From: Pseudomonas fluorescens
GTDB taxonomy: Bacteria > Pseudomonadota > Gammaproteobacteria > Pseudomonadales > Pseudomonadaceae
Direction of reading: 5' to 3'
NCBI RefSeq assembly: GCF_001623525.1
Contig: NZ_CP015225.1
Location: 1,736,001 to 1,800,000, forward strand
DNA: 64,000 nucleotides
The notes under the pieces are model-generated. The model was given only the letters and a program-made list of their open reading frames with translations. It did not search any database and was not told where the DNA came from. Positions 56,255-64,000 of this stretch are shown one piece after another. Positions within the stretch are counted from its first letter, which is position 1. Every line of letters starts with the position of its first letter. A program made the translations under genes and the position numbers.

Positions 56255-57925
56255 ATGGACATCCGCCACCTTGCGTCCGGCCTCTCGATCTCGGGGCAGA
56301 TTCAACCCGAGCAAATGAGTGAGATCAAAACCAGCGGCTTTCGCGCCATCATCTGCAACCGCCCTGATGGTGAAGGCAGCGATCAACCTTTGTTTGCCGA
56401 CATCCAGCGCGCGGCACAAGCGATGGGCATCGAGGCGCACTACCTTGCCGCAGAGTCCGGCAAGGTGACCGATGAGCAAGGCGTTGCCTTCGGCAAATTG
56501 TTCGAGTCCTTGCCCAAGCCAGTGTTGGCGTACTGCCGCTCCGGCATGCGTTCGACGACGATGTGGGCACTGTCCCAGGCCGGCCAGCAGCCCTTGCCAC
56601 AGATTGTCGAAGCCGCCAGGAAAGCCGGTTTCGACATGAAAGGCGTCATTCGCAGAATTGCCAACGAGGGACGCACGCCTGTTGGCGTGGCCGAGGCCCG
56701 ACATGCCGTGGTGATTGTCGGCGGCGGCGCGGCGGGCATCGCCACAGCCTCGAGCCTGTTGGCCCGCGAGCCAGGCCTGGATATTGCTATCATCGATCCG
56801 GCGGATGTGCATTATTACCAGCCCGGCTGGACCCTCGTCGGCGGTGGCGTGTTCGAGGCACAACAAACCGCCCACACGATGGGTGCGACCATTCCCCGGG
56901 GCGTGCATTGGATCAAAGCGGCTGTCGCGGCTTTCGAACCTGAAAACGACGCCATTATTCTCGATGGGTGCCGCGTGGTCCGCTACGAGCAGTTGATCGT
57001 CTGCCCGGGCCTGAAACTGGACTGGCATGCCATTGAAGGCTTACCGCAGACACTGGGGCGCAACGGCGTCACCTCGAACTATCTGTACCACCTGGCCCCC
57101 TACACCTGGGAACAGGTGCAGCAACTGCGCAGTGGCCGGGCCATTTTCACGCAGCCCCCCATGCCGATCAAATGCGCCGGGGCCCCTCAAAAAGCGATGT
57201 ACCTGTGCGCCGACCACTGGAAACGCCAAGGCGTACTGGGCGATATCGAGATCGACTTCTGCAGCGCCGGGGCTGTCCTGTTCGGTGTTCCCGACTACGT
57301 GCCGGCCTTGATGGAGTACGTCCGCGCCTATGAGATCGACCTGAATTTCGGCAGTACGCTGACCTCTGTCGATGGACCGGCACAAACGGCGACCTTCAGC
57401 TGCGTCAAGGCCGATGGCAGTACTCACCTGGTGACGCACGACTTCGATCTGCTGCATGTGGTGCCCCCTCAGGTTGCGCCGGATTTTATCCGCGTAAGCC
57501 CGCTGGCCGATGGGGCGGGCTGGATCGATGTCGATCCCGACAGCTTGCGGCATAAAACCTGGGCGAATATTCACGCACTGGGCGATGCCACCAATACCAG
57601 CAACGCAAAAACCGCAGCGGCGGCGCGCAAGCAGGCGCCCGTGGTCGCCCATAATGTGCTGGCGGCCATGGGCAAGGCCAAGGGCAGCGCCCATTACGAC
57701 GGCTACGGTTCTTGCCCGCTGACCGTGGAACGAGGCAAGGTCGTGCTCGCTGAGTTCACCTACGGCGGCAAGCTTGCCCCCAGCTTCCCGTCCTGGCTGA
57801 TCGACGGTATTCGGCCTTCGAGACTGGCCTGGCTACTTAAAGAGCGAATTCTTCCGCCGCTGTATTGGAAAGCCATGCTCAAGGGCCGTGAGTGGCTGGC
57901 GAAACCTGAACTGGCGGACCTATGA
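56255..57925 (+). CDS. Rhodanese-like (DUF442) domain fused to SQR-type oxidoreductase
   Basis: A 556-residue two-domain protein. Residues 1-135 match DUF442/TIGR01244 with an active-site loop CRSGMR (Cys94, rhodanese-length C-x4-R). From residue 150 a sulfide:quinone oxidoreductase-type domain follows, with FAD motif VIVGGGAAGIA (153-163), HYYQPGWTLVGGG, IKCAGAPQKAMYL holding a likely redox Cys, and GDATNTSNAKT near the end. It would oxidise sulfide to a sulfane-sulfur species and pass electrons to quinone at the membrane. The front domain may hand on the persulfide sulfur. It lies 45 bases after the persulfide dioxygenase gene. Confidence 0.9.
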   Translation: MDIRHLASGLSISGQIQPEQMSEIKTSGFRAIICNRPDGEGSDQPLFADIQRAAQAMGIEAHYLAAESGKVTDEQGVAFGKLFESLPKPVLAYCRSGMRSTTMWALSQAGQQPLPQIVEAARKAGFDMKGVIRRIANEGRTPVGVAEARHAVVIVGGGAAGIATASSLLAREPGLDIAIIDPADVHYYQPGWTLVGGGVFEAQQTAHTMGATIPRGVHWIKAAVAAFEPENDAIILDGCRVVRYEQLIVCPGLKLDWHAIEGLPQTLGRNGVTSNYLYHLAPYTWEQVQQLRSGRAIFTQPPMPIKCAGAPQKAMYLCADHWKRQGVLGDIEIDFCSAGAVLFGVPDYVPALMEYVRAYEIDLNFGSTLTSVDGPAQTATFSCVKADGSTHLVTHDFDLLHVVPPQVAPDFIRVSPLADGAGWIDVDPDSLRHKTWANIHALGDATNTSNAKTAAAARKQAPVVAHNVLAAMGKAKGSAHYDGYGSCPLTVERGKVVLAEFTYGGKLAPSFPSWLIDGIRPSRLAWLLKERILPPLYWKAMLKGREWLAKPELADL

Positions 57926-57953
57926 AATCGAACCTCTGCTCCAGGAGACCGAG

Positions 57954-58757
57954 ATGATTGCAGTCCTGGTACTGGGCTTTGCGGTGGGCGTGATCCTGGC
58001 GCTGACCGGTGCCGGCGGCGGCATACTCGCCGTCCCGTTCCTGGTTTTTGGCGTGGGCTTGAGCATGGCCGAAGCTGGGCCCATTGGTTTGCTCGCAGTG
58101 GGCCTGGCCGCCACCCTGGGCGCCGTGATGGGCCTGCGCAATGGCATCGTGCGCTACAAGGCGGCGCTGTTGACGGCCAGTGCGGGGGTCATCTGCTCGC
58201 CGCTGGGCCTTTGGCTGGCGCAGCGCACGCCCAACCGTCCGTTGACGATCCTGTTTGCCTTGTTGCTGATGTACGTGGCGTTTCGGGCCTTGCAAAAATC
58301 ACTGCCCGCTCGTGCCGGGGCAAAGGCATCCGCCGCGCGCAAACCGCCCCCCTGTGTCCTGGACGAAAATCGCGGCAAGCTGAACTGGACCGGCCCTTGT
58401 GCATGGGCGCTCACAGCGTCGGGCATGGTCGCCGGGGTGCTTTCCGGACTGCTCGGCGTGGGCGGTGGTTTCGTCATGGTTCCGGCGCTCCAGCGGTACA
58501 CCAATTTGACCACGCAGTCGGTGCTCGCCACGTCACTGACCGTCATCGCTTTGGTCTCCATGTCGGGGGTGTTGGCGAGTTCGGCGATGGGGCACCTGCA
58601 ATGGCCAATAGCGCTACCCTTTTCCATGGGGGCCATCGTCGGCATGCTCGGCGGGCGCCTGGTCGCCGCGAGGTTGCCGGAACCCTATCTGCAAAGAGGC
58701 TTCGCCCTGGTGTCCACGCTGGTAGCGGTCGCGCTGCTGGTAAAAGCCCTGGGTTGA
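57954..58757 (+). CDS. TauE/SafE-family membrane exporter
   Basis: The 267-residue protein has about eight helices in two halves, each half carrying a Gly-rich loop: GFAVGVILALTGAGGG at the start and VSGLLGVGGGFVMVP in the second half. This is the TauE/SafE (sulfite exporter) pattern. ATG 57954 follows AGGAG by 7 bases; a longer frame overlaps the SQR gene and is rejected. In this operon it probably removes the sulfite made by persulfide dioxygenase. Confidence 0.88.
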   Translation: MIAVLVLGFAVGVILALTGAGGGILAVPFLVFGVGLSMAEAGPIGLLAVGLAATLGAVMGLRNGIVRYKAALLTASAGVICSPLGLWLAQRTPNRPLTILFALLLMYVAFRALQKSLPARAGAKASAARKPPPCVLDENRGKLNWTGPCAWALTASGMVAGVLSGLLGVGGGFVMVPALQRYTNLTTQSVLATSLTVIALVSMSGVLASSAMGHLQWPIALPFSMGAIVGMLGGRLVAARLPEPYLQRGFALVSTLVAVALLVKALG

Positions 58758-58800
58758 ATCGCCTGGTGGAATATCAATGATTGTGCATTGGAGAACGCTG

Positions 58801-59235
58801 ATGAATCTTGACTGGCTCAACTTTACGCCGTGGTCATCCCTGGCCGGCGGCATGTTGATTGGCTTGGCGGCCGGCCTGTTCGTGGTCGCCAACGGCCGGA
58901 TCGCCGGCATCAGCGGGCTGATCGGCAGCCTGCTGCAGCGAGGCAGCGAAGGGGTGGGCGAGAAGGCCCTGTTTCTCCTGGGCCTGCTCGTCGCCCCGCT
59001 GGTATGGGGCGTGTTTGCCACCTTGCCGCCGATCGAGTTCCAGAACGGCTGGTTCGGCCTCACTGTCGCCGGCCTGTTGGTGGGGATCGGCACTCGCTAC
59101 GGTTCGGGCTGCACCAGTGGCCATGGCGTGTGTGGCCTGTCGCGCCTTTCACCGCGCTCGATGGTCGCCACGGCGTGTTTCATGCTCAGCGGTTTCGCCA
59201 CGGTATTTGTCCTGCGTCACGTGATGGGGGTTTGA
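58801..59235 (+). CDS. YeeE/YedE half-transporter
   Basis: The 144-residue membrane protein has about four helices with [24 protein letters not shown] and the cysteine-bearing [21 protein letters not shown] motif of the YeeE/YedE (sulfur transport) family. ATG 58801 follows GGAG by 8 bases. The partner half is encoded 3 bases downstream. Such pairs import thiosulfate or other sulfane-sulfur species, and the paired Cys in the motif may relay persulfides. Confidence 0.88.
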   Translation: MNLDWLNFTPWSSLAGGMLIGLAAGLFVVANGRIAGISGLIGSLLQRGSEGVGEKALFLLGLLVAPLVWGVFATLPPIEFQNGWFGLTVAGLLVGIGTRYGSGCTSGHGVCGLSRLSPRSMVATACFMLSGFATVFVLRHVMGV

Positions 59236-59237
59236 AC

Positions 59238-59657
59238 ATGCGCAAACTGACGGCATTCATCGCCGGCCTGCTCTTTGGTTTCGGGCTGCTCCTGGCGGGC
59301 ATGGCCAACCCGAAAAAGGTGTTGGGTTTCCTGGACCTGGCCGGCACCTGGGATCCGTCCCTGGCGTTGGTGATGATCGGAGCGATTGGCACCGCCATTG
59401 TCCCCCTGGCTTGGGCACGCCAACAGACTCATTCGCTGCTGGGCAGCCCCATGCAGTTGCCGGTCAAGCGAGAACTGGACCCACGCCTGATCGGTGGCAG
59501 CCTGGTGTTCGGCATCGGCTGGGGCATTGCCGGCATCTGCCCTGGCCCCGCCGTGGCCATCCTGCTGACCGGACACTGGCAAGCCATTGTGTTCATGCTG
59601 GCCATGTTGGCGGGCATGTTGCTGTTCACCGTGCTGGAAACCCGGCGCGTCCATTGA
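59238..59657 (+). CDS. YeeE/YedE half-transporter (DUF6691 type)
   Basis: The 139-residue membrane protein with about four helices matches the second half of YeeE/YedE transporters: LLFGFGLLLAGMANPKKVLGFLDLAGTWDPSLA and SLVFGIGWGIAGICPGPA, with a conserved Cys in ICPGPA. Its start is 3 bases after the first half-transporter's stop, so the two are translationally coupled and probably assemble together. Confidence 0.9.
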   Translation: MRKLTAFIAGLLFGFGLLLAGMANPKKVLGFLDLAGTWDPSLALVMIGAIGTAIVPLAWARQQTHSLLGSPMQLPVKRELDPRLIGGSLVFGIGWGIAGICPGPAVAILLTGHWQAIVFMLAMLAGMLLFTVLETRRVH

Positions 59658-59670
59658 TCAGGAGATTGCC

Positions 59671-59859
59671 ATGAAAGCCAACATTGGAACCATTGACCGG
59701 GGCGCACGTATTGCCGTGGGGCTTGTCCTTATAATTCTGGCCCTGACGGGCTCGATCGGCGCCTGGGGCTGGATTGGCCTGGTGCCACTGGCCACGGGTA
59801 TCTTTCGCGTCTGTCCGCTCTATTCGTTATTGGGCATCAAGACCTGCAAACGTTGCTGA
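59671..59859 (+). CDS. DUF2892 small membrane protein
   Basis: The 62-residue protein has two hydrophobic helices and the family features [41 protein letters not shown] and a CKRC C-terminus. ATG 59671 follows CAGGAG. DUF2892 proteins often accompany rhodanese and sulfur-transport genes, and the conserved cysteines may bind or carry sulfur. It lies 13 bases after the half-transporter gene. Confidence 0.85.
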   Translation: MKANIGTIDRGARIAVGLVLIILALTGSIGAWGWIGLVPLATGIFRVCPLYSLLGIKTCKRC

Positions 59860-59954
59860 AGCGTACAACGGCCTTTCTCCTGGAGCGGCCATTGACGTCG
59901 CAAGCCCCTCTTGGAGCCTTGCAACGGGCTCCCTCAACCAAAGGATTCGCCGCC

Positions 59955-61046
59955 ATGCCCTGCTCACAGCCCGAGACATTTGACGTAGTCATCATCGGCG
60001 GGGGCCAAGCAGCCTTGGCGGTGGCCTATTTCCTGCGGCGCACGCCTCTATCATTCGTCATCCTCGATGCCCAGGAGGGACCCGGTGGTGCCTGGCGGCA
60101 TGGCTGGAACTCGCTGCGACTCTTTTCCCCGGCGACCTGGAGTTCGATCCCCGGCTGGATGATGCCCCCCTCACAGGATGGCTATCCGTCGCGAGACCAT
60201 GTGGTCGACTACCTCACGCAGTATGAACAGCGCTATGGATTCCCCGTGGTGCGGCCGGTACAGGTCACCCGTGTGGAACCCACCGAAACGGGCTTGCGCG
60301 TATATGCCACGGACAAGCACTGGGATGCCCGGGTCGTGGTCAGCGCAACGGGCACCTGGAGCAACCCCTACATCCCTCGCTATCTTGATGCGGCCTTGTT
60401 CGCCGGCCAGCAACTGCATTCGGCGAACTATGTCGAGGCGGCCCCGTTCGCCGGCAAGAAAGTCCTGGTGGTGGGCGGCGGCAATTCAGGGGCACAGATT
60501 CTGGCCGAGGTATCGAAAATCGCCGAGACCACTTGGGTCACCCCCATCGAACCACTGTTCCTTCCTGACGAGGTCGATGGGCGCGTGTTGTTCGAGCGCG
60601 CCACCGAACGCTGGAAGGCCCAGCAGGAAGGTCGCGTCATCGACCAACCCGTGGGAGGGTTGGGTGACATCGTCATGGTACCGCCGGTAATCGAGGCCCG
60701 TGAACGCAACGTCCTTCAGGCCGTCAGGCCTTTCGAGCGCTTTACCCGCAACGGCGTGATCTGGGCCGACGGCCGCGAATCAGCCGTGGACGTGCTGATC
60801 TGGTGCACCGGATTCAGGCCCGCCCTACAGCATCTGGATGCGCTGGGGGTGCTCAACAACGACGGCCGTGTGGAGGTCGAGGGCACCCGCTCGATACAAG
60901 AGTCCAGGCTGTGGCTGGTCGGCTACGGCGAGTGGACGGGGTCGGCTTCCGCCACCCTGATTGGCGTTACACGCACGGCACGCAGCACGGTGGGCGAGAT
61001 AGTTGACTTTCTCGCCCGGCAATCCATGGCCGATGCGCCTGCTTGA
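59955..61046 (+). CDS. Flavin-dependent oxidoreductase (CzcO/monooxygenase-like)
   Basis: The 363-residue FAD protein has an N-terminal dinucleotide motif [41 protein letters not shown] and a second, NADPH-type Rossmann motif [13 protein letters not shown], with WCTGFRPAL toward the end. This layout matches CzcO/flavin-containing monooxygenase-like proteins. ATG 59955 follows AAAGGA by 9 bases; a TTG frame from 59853 is rejected. It ends the sulfur operon, so oxidation of an organic sulfur species is possible, but the substrate is unknown. Confidence 0.85.
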   Translation: MPCSQPETFDVVIIGGGQAALAVAYFLRRTPLSFVILDAQEGPGGAWRHGWNSLRLFSPATWSSIPGWMMPPSQDGYPSRDHVVDYLTQYEQRYGFPVVRPVQVTRVEPTETGLRVYATDKHWDARVVVSATGTWSNPYIPRYLDAALFAGQQLHSANYVEAAPFAGKKVLVVGGGNSGAQILAEVSKIAETTWVTPIEPLFLPDEVDGRVLFERATERWKAQQEGRVIDQPVGGLGDIVMVPPVIEARERNVLQAVRPFERFTRNGVIWADGRESAVDVLIWCTGFRPALQHLDALGVLNNDGRVEVEGTRSIQESRLWLVGYGEWTGSASATLIGVTRTARSTVGEIVDFLARQSMADAPA

Positions 61047-61091
61047 AGCACCGCACGGGACCGGCCACCTGTCATGGCGGCGGAAAATCGC

Positions 61092-62459
61092 TTAGAAGCG
61101 CCCAATTTCCAAGGTCGCACACAGCCCACCCTCGGTGCGATTCTCCAAGCGTATGCGCCCTCCCAGACGATCCGCGATGGTGCGTACGATCGTCAGCCCC
61201 AAGCCCGCCCCTTGGTCATTGCCGCGGCTGTAGAACCGCTCGAAGAGCCGCTCACGCTCGGCCTCGTCGATACCCGGCCCCTGGTCTTCGACTGACAGCT
61301 CGTAGTGATCGCCCTTCCTGGCCAGGCGTACGGTGATCGTGCCGTTGACCGGCGAAAAATTGGCCGCATTGGTCACCAGGTTGTTCAAGGCGATGTCGAT
61401 GGCCACCGGATCGATTCGAACCGGGCCGATGTCATCGCTGACATCCAGCACCGGCTCGAGCCCCTTGCTCAACAACCAGGGTGTCATTTGCACCAGGCTC
61501 GCCCGAACCGTGGCGGCCAGGTCGATGACCGCAGGCGTCGGCACACCTGCCTGCGGTTCAAGCCGCGCCATGGTGAGCAGTTGATTGACCAAACGCGTGG
61601 TGCGATCGACGCCAGCGATCAGGTGTTCCAGGGACTCGCAACGGCTTTGCTCGCTCCCCGGCTCCATCAGGTTCTGCGCATGCACCCGCAGCACCGCCAA
61701 CGGCGTACGCATTTCATGGGCGGCGTCGGCAATGAAACGCCGCTCACGGCCCATCACCTCCTGGATCTGCGCCAAGACGCGGTTGAGGGCCGCCTGCATG
61801 GGCTCAAGCTCCGTAGGGAGCGGCATCATTTGCAGGGGCTCCAATGAGCCGGGATGCCTGGCCCGCAACTTCGCCGCCATATCGACCAGGGGTTTGAGCC
61901 CCCAGCCGATGGCCAGCCAGATCACGGCCGCAAGCACCACGCTGCCGATCAGGTTGGGGACGACGGTGTGACGAACAATGCGGTCGACCAGGTCGGCACG
62001 CACGTCGTCGCGCTCACCCACCCAGATCTTCAAGCCGTATTGCGCGTCGTCGAGGACGAACGCCCGCCACTTACGGTTTTTCTGGTCCACGACCTCACTG
62101 AAGCCAGGCGCGCTCGGCGGTGAGGTGAACGACGGTGCGCTGGAGGTATGAACCAGCACCGAACCCTGTGAGTTCCAGACTTGAAAAGCAATCTTGCTTT
62201 CATAGGGATGGCCATCGACCCTGGGAGCCGCCTGCCCCAGCGCCGAATTGAACGCCTGATACAACTCGGCGTGCTCCTTGCTCGCCATCGGCATGCGCAT
62301 CACGCCCTGCAATAACCGGGCATTCTGCGCCAACTGGGCATCGTAGACCTCGGCGATTTCGTGGTTGCTGTCATGCAGGTTGAATACGGTGATGATCAAC
62401 AGGCCAAGGAACAGCAGGCCAAGAATCAACGTGAGGGTGCGACGCCGGATCGAACTCAT
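61092..62459 (-). CDS. Membrane sensor histidine kinase (QseC-like)
   Basis: The 455-residue kinase has a first helix at about 10-28, a periplasmic domain to about 160, a second helix and a HAMP region. The phosphoacceptor is in DAAHEMRTPLAVLRVHAQ, and the G-box is GAGLGLTIVRTIADRLGG. Its start overlaps the regulator gene by 4 bases. The architecture resembles QseC/PmrB-type sensors; the signal is unknown. It is convergent with the sulfur operon and probably unrelated to it. Confidence 0.9.
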   Translation of the reverse strand: MSSIRRRTLTLILGLLFLGLLIITVFNLHDSNHEIAEVYDAQLAQNARLLQGVMRMPMASKEHAELYQAFNSALGQAAPRVDGHPYESKIAFQVWNSQGSVLVHTSSAPSFTSPPSAPGFSEVVDQKNRKWRAFVLDDAQYGLKIWVGERDDVRADLVDRIVRHTVVPNLIGSVVLAAVIWLAIGWGLKPLVDMAAKLRARHPGSLEPLQMMPLPTELEPMQAALNRVLAQIQEVMGRERRFIADAAHEMRTPLAVLRVHAQNLMEPGSEQSRCESLEHLIAGVDRTTRLVNQLLTMARLEPQAGVPTPAVIDLAATVRASLVQMTPWLLSKGLEPVLDVSDDIGPVRIDPVAIDIALNNLVTNAANFSPVNGTITVRLARKGDHYELSVEDQGPGIDEAERERLFERFYSRGNDQGAGLGLTIVRTIADRLGGRIRLENRTEGGLCATLEIGRF

Positions 62460-63118
62460 CGACGCTCCTCCACCAGGTATCCGACCCCGCGAATGGTGCG
62501 GATCAGGTCGGTGGAGAATTTCTTGCGCAGGTGATGGATGTGCACTTCCAGCGTGTTGCTCTCGGCCTCCTCGCTCCAGCCGTAGAGCAGTTGCATCAGA
62601 TGATCGCGAGTCATGACGCGCCCCGGCGGCGAGAGCAGCTCATGGAGCAACTGATACTCCTTGGGCGTCAGGGCCACCGGCTTGCCTTGGTAACTGACTT
62701 GCTGGGTACCTGGGTTCAGGCTGATGCCGGCATGTTCGATCAACGCTTGGGCGCGACCGGCGCTGCGACGCAACAAGGCCCGTAGCCGGGCCTTGAGTTC
62801 CGCCAGATCGAAGGGCTTGACCAGATAATCGTCGGCTCCTGCGTCCAACCCGGCGATACGATCCTCGGTGGCATCGCGGGCAGTGAGGATCAGCACCGGC
62901 AGGTTGGAGCCGCTGTCACGCAAGCGCCGCAACACTTGCAGGCCGTCCATGCGTGGCAGGCCCAGGTCGAGCACCGCCAGGTCGAATGTTTCACTGAGCA
63001 ACGAATGCAAGGCGCTGCTGCCGTCCTGCACCCAGTCGACGGTATAACCTTCGCGACTCAGGGCCTGATGGATGCCCTCGCCCAGGGCCACGTCGTCCTC
63101 AATCAGTAATAAACGCAC
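62456..63118 (-). CDS. OmpR-family response regulator (QseB-like)
   Basis: The 220-residue protein has a receiver domain (IEDDVALGEG, phospho-Asp in LAVLDLGLPRMDG, LVKPFDLAELKAR) and an OmpR-type winged helix ending in GVGYLVEERR. It is cotranscribed with the kinase gene downstream (4-base ATGA overlap), and its own start lies 11 bases past the TPR gene's stop. Confidence 0.92.
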   Translation of the reverse strand: MRLLLIEDDVALGEGIHQALSREGYTVDWVQDGSSALHSLLSETFDLAVLDLGLPRMDGLQVLRRLRDSGSNLPVLILTARDATEDRIAGLDAGADDYLVKPFDLAELKARLRALLRRSAGRAQALIEHAGISLNPGTQQVSYQGKPVALTPKEYQLLHELLSPPGRVMTRDHLMQLLYGWSEEAESNTLEVHIHHLRKKFSTDLIRTIRGVGYLVEERR

Positions 63119-63129
63119 ATCCGCTCCTG

Positions 63130-63774
63130 TCAGTTCAGTTGCTTGTTCACATCCACCAGTAAGGCGTCGATCTCCTTGCGGCGCCCGGCATCGGCCGTTT
63201 CCCGACCTGGCCGCGGTGCTGCCTGCAAGGCTTTTTGCAACGCTGCCTTGGCTTCGCTATAGCGCTTCTGACGGTAGAGGTGATCGCCCCAAAAGTACAG
63301 GCTGTCGATGCCGTTCGGGTTGAGTTGCAACGCCTGCTGGAGCAATTGCTCGGCCTTGTCCGAGTCGCCGAAACCCAGGGGCCAGCCCGGCACCCGGTCG
63401 TAGAGCGCGCCGAGACTGGTGTAGGCCGAGCCTTGCAGGGCCTTGGGGTCCAGGGTCAGGGCTTTTTCCAGGTCGCCCTTGGCATCCTTGACCTTGCCCA
63501 GTGCACCGATCCCACCCTTGGCACCGGCCCAACTGCTGTTGACGATGCCAGACCAGATCCACGCTTCGGCCACCGATTGGCGCTCCTGCTTGAACGCCGA
63601 GGCCTGGACGGCGAGTTTTTCAAACGCATCGGCACGTTGGCCTTCGGGCACTTCATATTGAATATGGGCCCAACTCTGCTGGATGTCGCTGAGACGTTGC
63701 TGGTCGGCCGCCTCCAACGCCCAGACGCTTTGGCTCAGGGTGCCGATCAACAGGCAAGCGAGGATTTTTTTCAT
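63130..63774 (-). CDS. Exported TPR-repeat protein
   Basis: The 214-residue protein has a signal peptide ending in SVWALEA (about residue 22). Tetratricopeptide-like helices follow (DLEKALTLDPKALQGSAYTSLGALYD; AEQLLQQALQLNPNGIDSLYFWGDHLYRQKRYSEAKAALQKAL in outline). TPR proteins scaffold protein interactions; here probably in the periplasm. Its start overlaps the next gene by 4 bases, and it precedes the two-component genes. Confidence 0.85.
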   Translation of the reverse strand: MKKILACLLIGTLSQSVWALEAADQQRLSDIQQSWAHIQYEVPEGQRADAFEKLAVQASAFKQERQSVAEAWIWSGIVNSSWAGAKGGIGALGKVKDAKGDLEKALTLDPKALQGSAYTSLGALYDRVPGWPLGFGDSDKAEQLLQQALQLNPNGIDSLYFWGDHLYRQKRYSEAKAALQKALQAAPRPGRETADAGRRKEIDALLVDVNKQLN

Positions 63775-64000
63775 GGCTTGAGATGCTCGTTTTCGGGTTT
63801 GTGACTGAGACGGCGCACCAGTGGCAACTGCTTGCGCAGGCCACGGTCCACCAGGTTGGGCAGCAGGCTGTTGAGGCCGACGAAAAAGCGTTCGGGCCAG
63901 CCCAGATACAACTCGCGTCGGTCGCCGATAATCGCGTGGATCACCGCCGCCGCCACGGTTTGCGGGTCGTCGACGTTGGCCTTGAGCGCTTGGTTGAGCG
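63771..64000 (-). CDS. Probable short-chain dehydrogenase, C-terminal fragment
   Basis: Only the last 75 or so residues are inside the window, and the gene continues past 64000. The visible end has DPQTVAAAVIHAIIGDRRELYLGWPERFFVGLNSLLPNLVDRG in outline, a C-terminal tail I associate with a Pseudomonas SDR-family oxidoreductase. The NAD-binding core and active site are outside, so the call rests on this tail alone. Its stop overlaps the TPR gene start by 4 bases. Confidence 0.6.
   Translation of the reverse strand, partial: LNQALKANVDDPQTVAAAVIHAIIGDRRELYLGWPERFFVGLNSLLPNLVDRGLRKQLPLVRRLSHKPENEHLKP

Overview
The window is high-GC gammaproteobacterial DNA, most likely from a Pseudomonas of the fluorescens group. 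The evidence is an OprD-family porin, an OprI-type lipoprotein, typical Pseudomonas REP/REPIN sequences, Anr-type (TTGAT-N4-ATCAA) boxes beside arrays of universal stress proteins, and a FisR/persulfide dioxygenase/SQR locus. I see no rRNA, tRNA, CRISPR array or insertion sequence. The assignment rests on gene content and cannot be proved from sequence reading alone.

Layout. (1) 1-1783: the end of an ABC exporter. (2) 1784-7597: an AT-richer island (26/60 G+C at 2641-2700 against 36/60 at 1081-1140). It holds a 35-residue Gly8-tailed peptide gene, then a nucleotidyltransferase fused to a PqqD-like domain, a flippase-like membrane protein, a lactate/malate-dehydrogenase-like enzyme, an HPr-kinase-like ATPase and a sulfotransferase. 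It reads as an undescribed RiPP-like (ribosomally made, modified peptide) cluster and is the most interesting part of the window. (3) 7712-17857 (minus): a tightly overlapping nine-gene operon with two amino-acid binding proteins, two permeases, an ATPase, an aminotransferase, an FAD-linked 2-hydroxyacid dehydrogenase, a thiol dioxygenase and a rhodanese/cystathionine-lyase fusion. It faces a divergent LysR gene and probably serves uptake and breakdown of an organosulfur compound. (4) 18990-25238 (minus): a HIT protein, an HWE histidine kinase with a lone receiver, and a GntR/MFS/amidohydrolase group. (5) 25328-31515: a two-component system divergent from a PepSY, DUF2271, PepSY-TM flavoreductase and ApbE operon, likely an extracytoplasmic flavin electron-transfer system. 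(6) 31806-33491: an OprD-type porin and an OprI-like lipoprotein.

(7) 33630-53609: a low-oxygen and stress region. It contains an FtsH-type protease, an Anr/FNR paralogue, an ArcD-like antiporter, Hsp20, a beta-CASP MBL enzyme, four tandem-domain universal stress proteins, phosphoketolase, a zinc alcohol dehydrogenase, a GNAT acetyltransferase, an MgtC/DUF4010 membrane protein, a type II P-type ATPase and a Met-rich exported protein. Eight Anr-like boxes lie in its intergenic gaps, three of them exact. (8) 53778-61046: a sulfane-sulfur oxidation locus. A FisR-like sigma54 activator is divergent from persulfide dioxygenase, a rhodanese-like/SQR fusion, TauE/SafE, two YeeE/YedE half-transporters, a DUF2892 protein and a flavin-dependent oxidoreductase, behind a clear -24/-12 promoter. 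(9) 61092-64000 (minus): a QseBC-like two-component system, a TPR protein and the C-terminus of a probable SDR cut by the window edge.

Starts were chosen from Shine-Dalgarno spacing and overlaps, so several differ from the longest possible reading frame.
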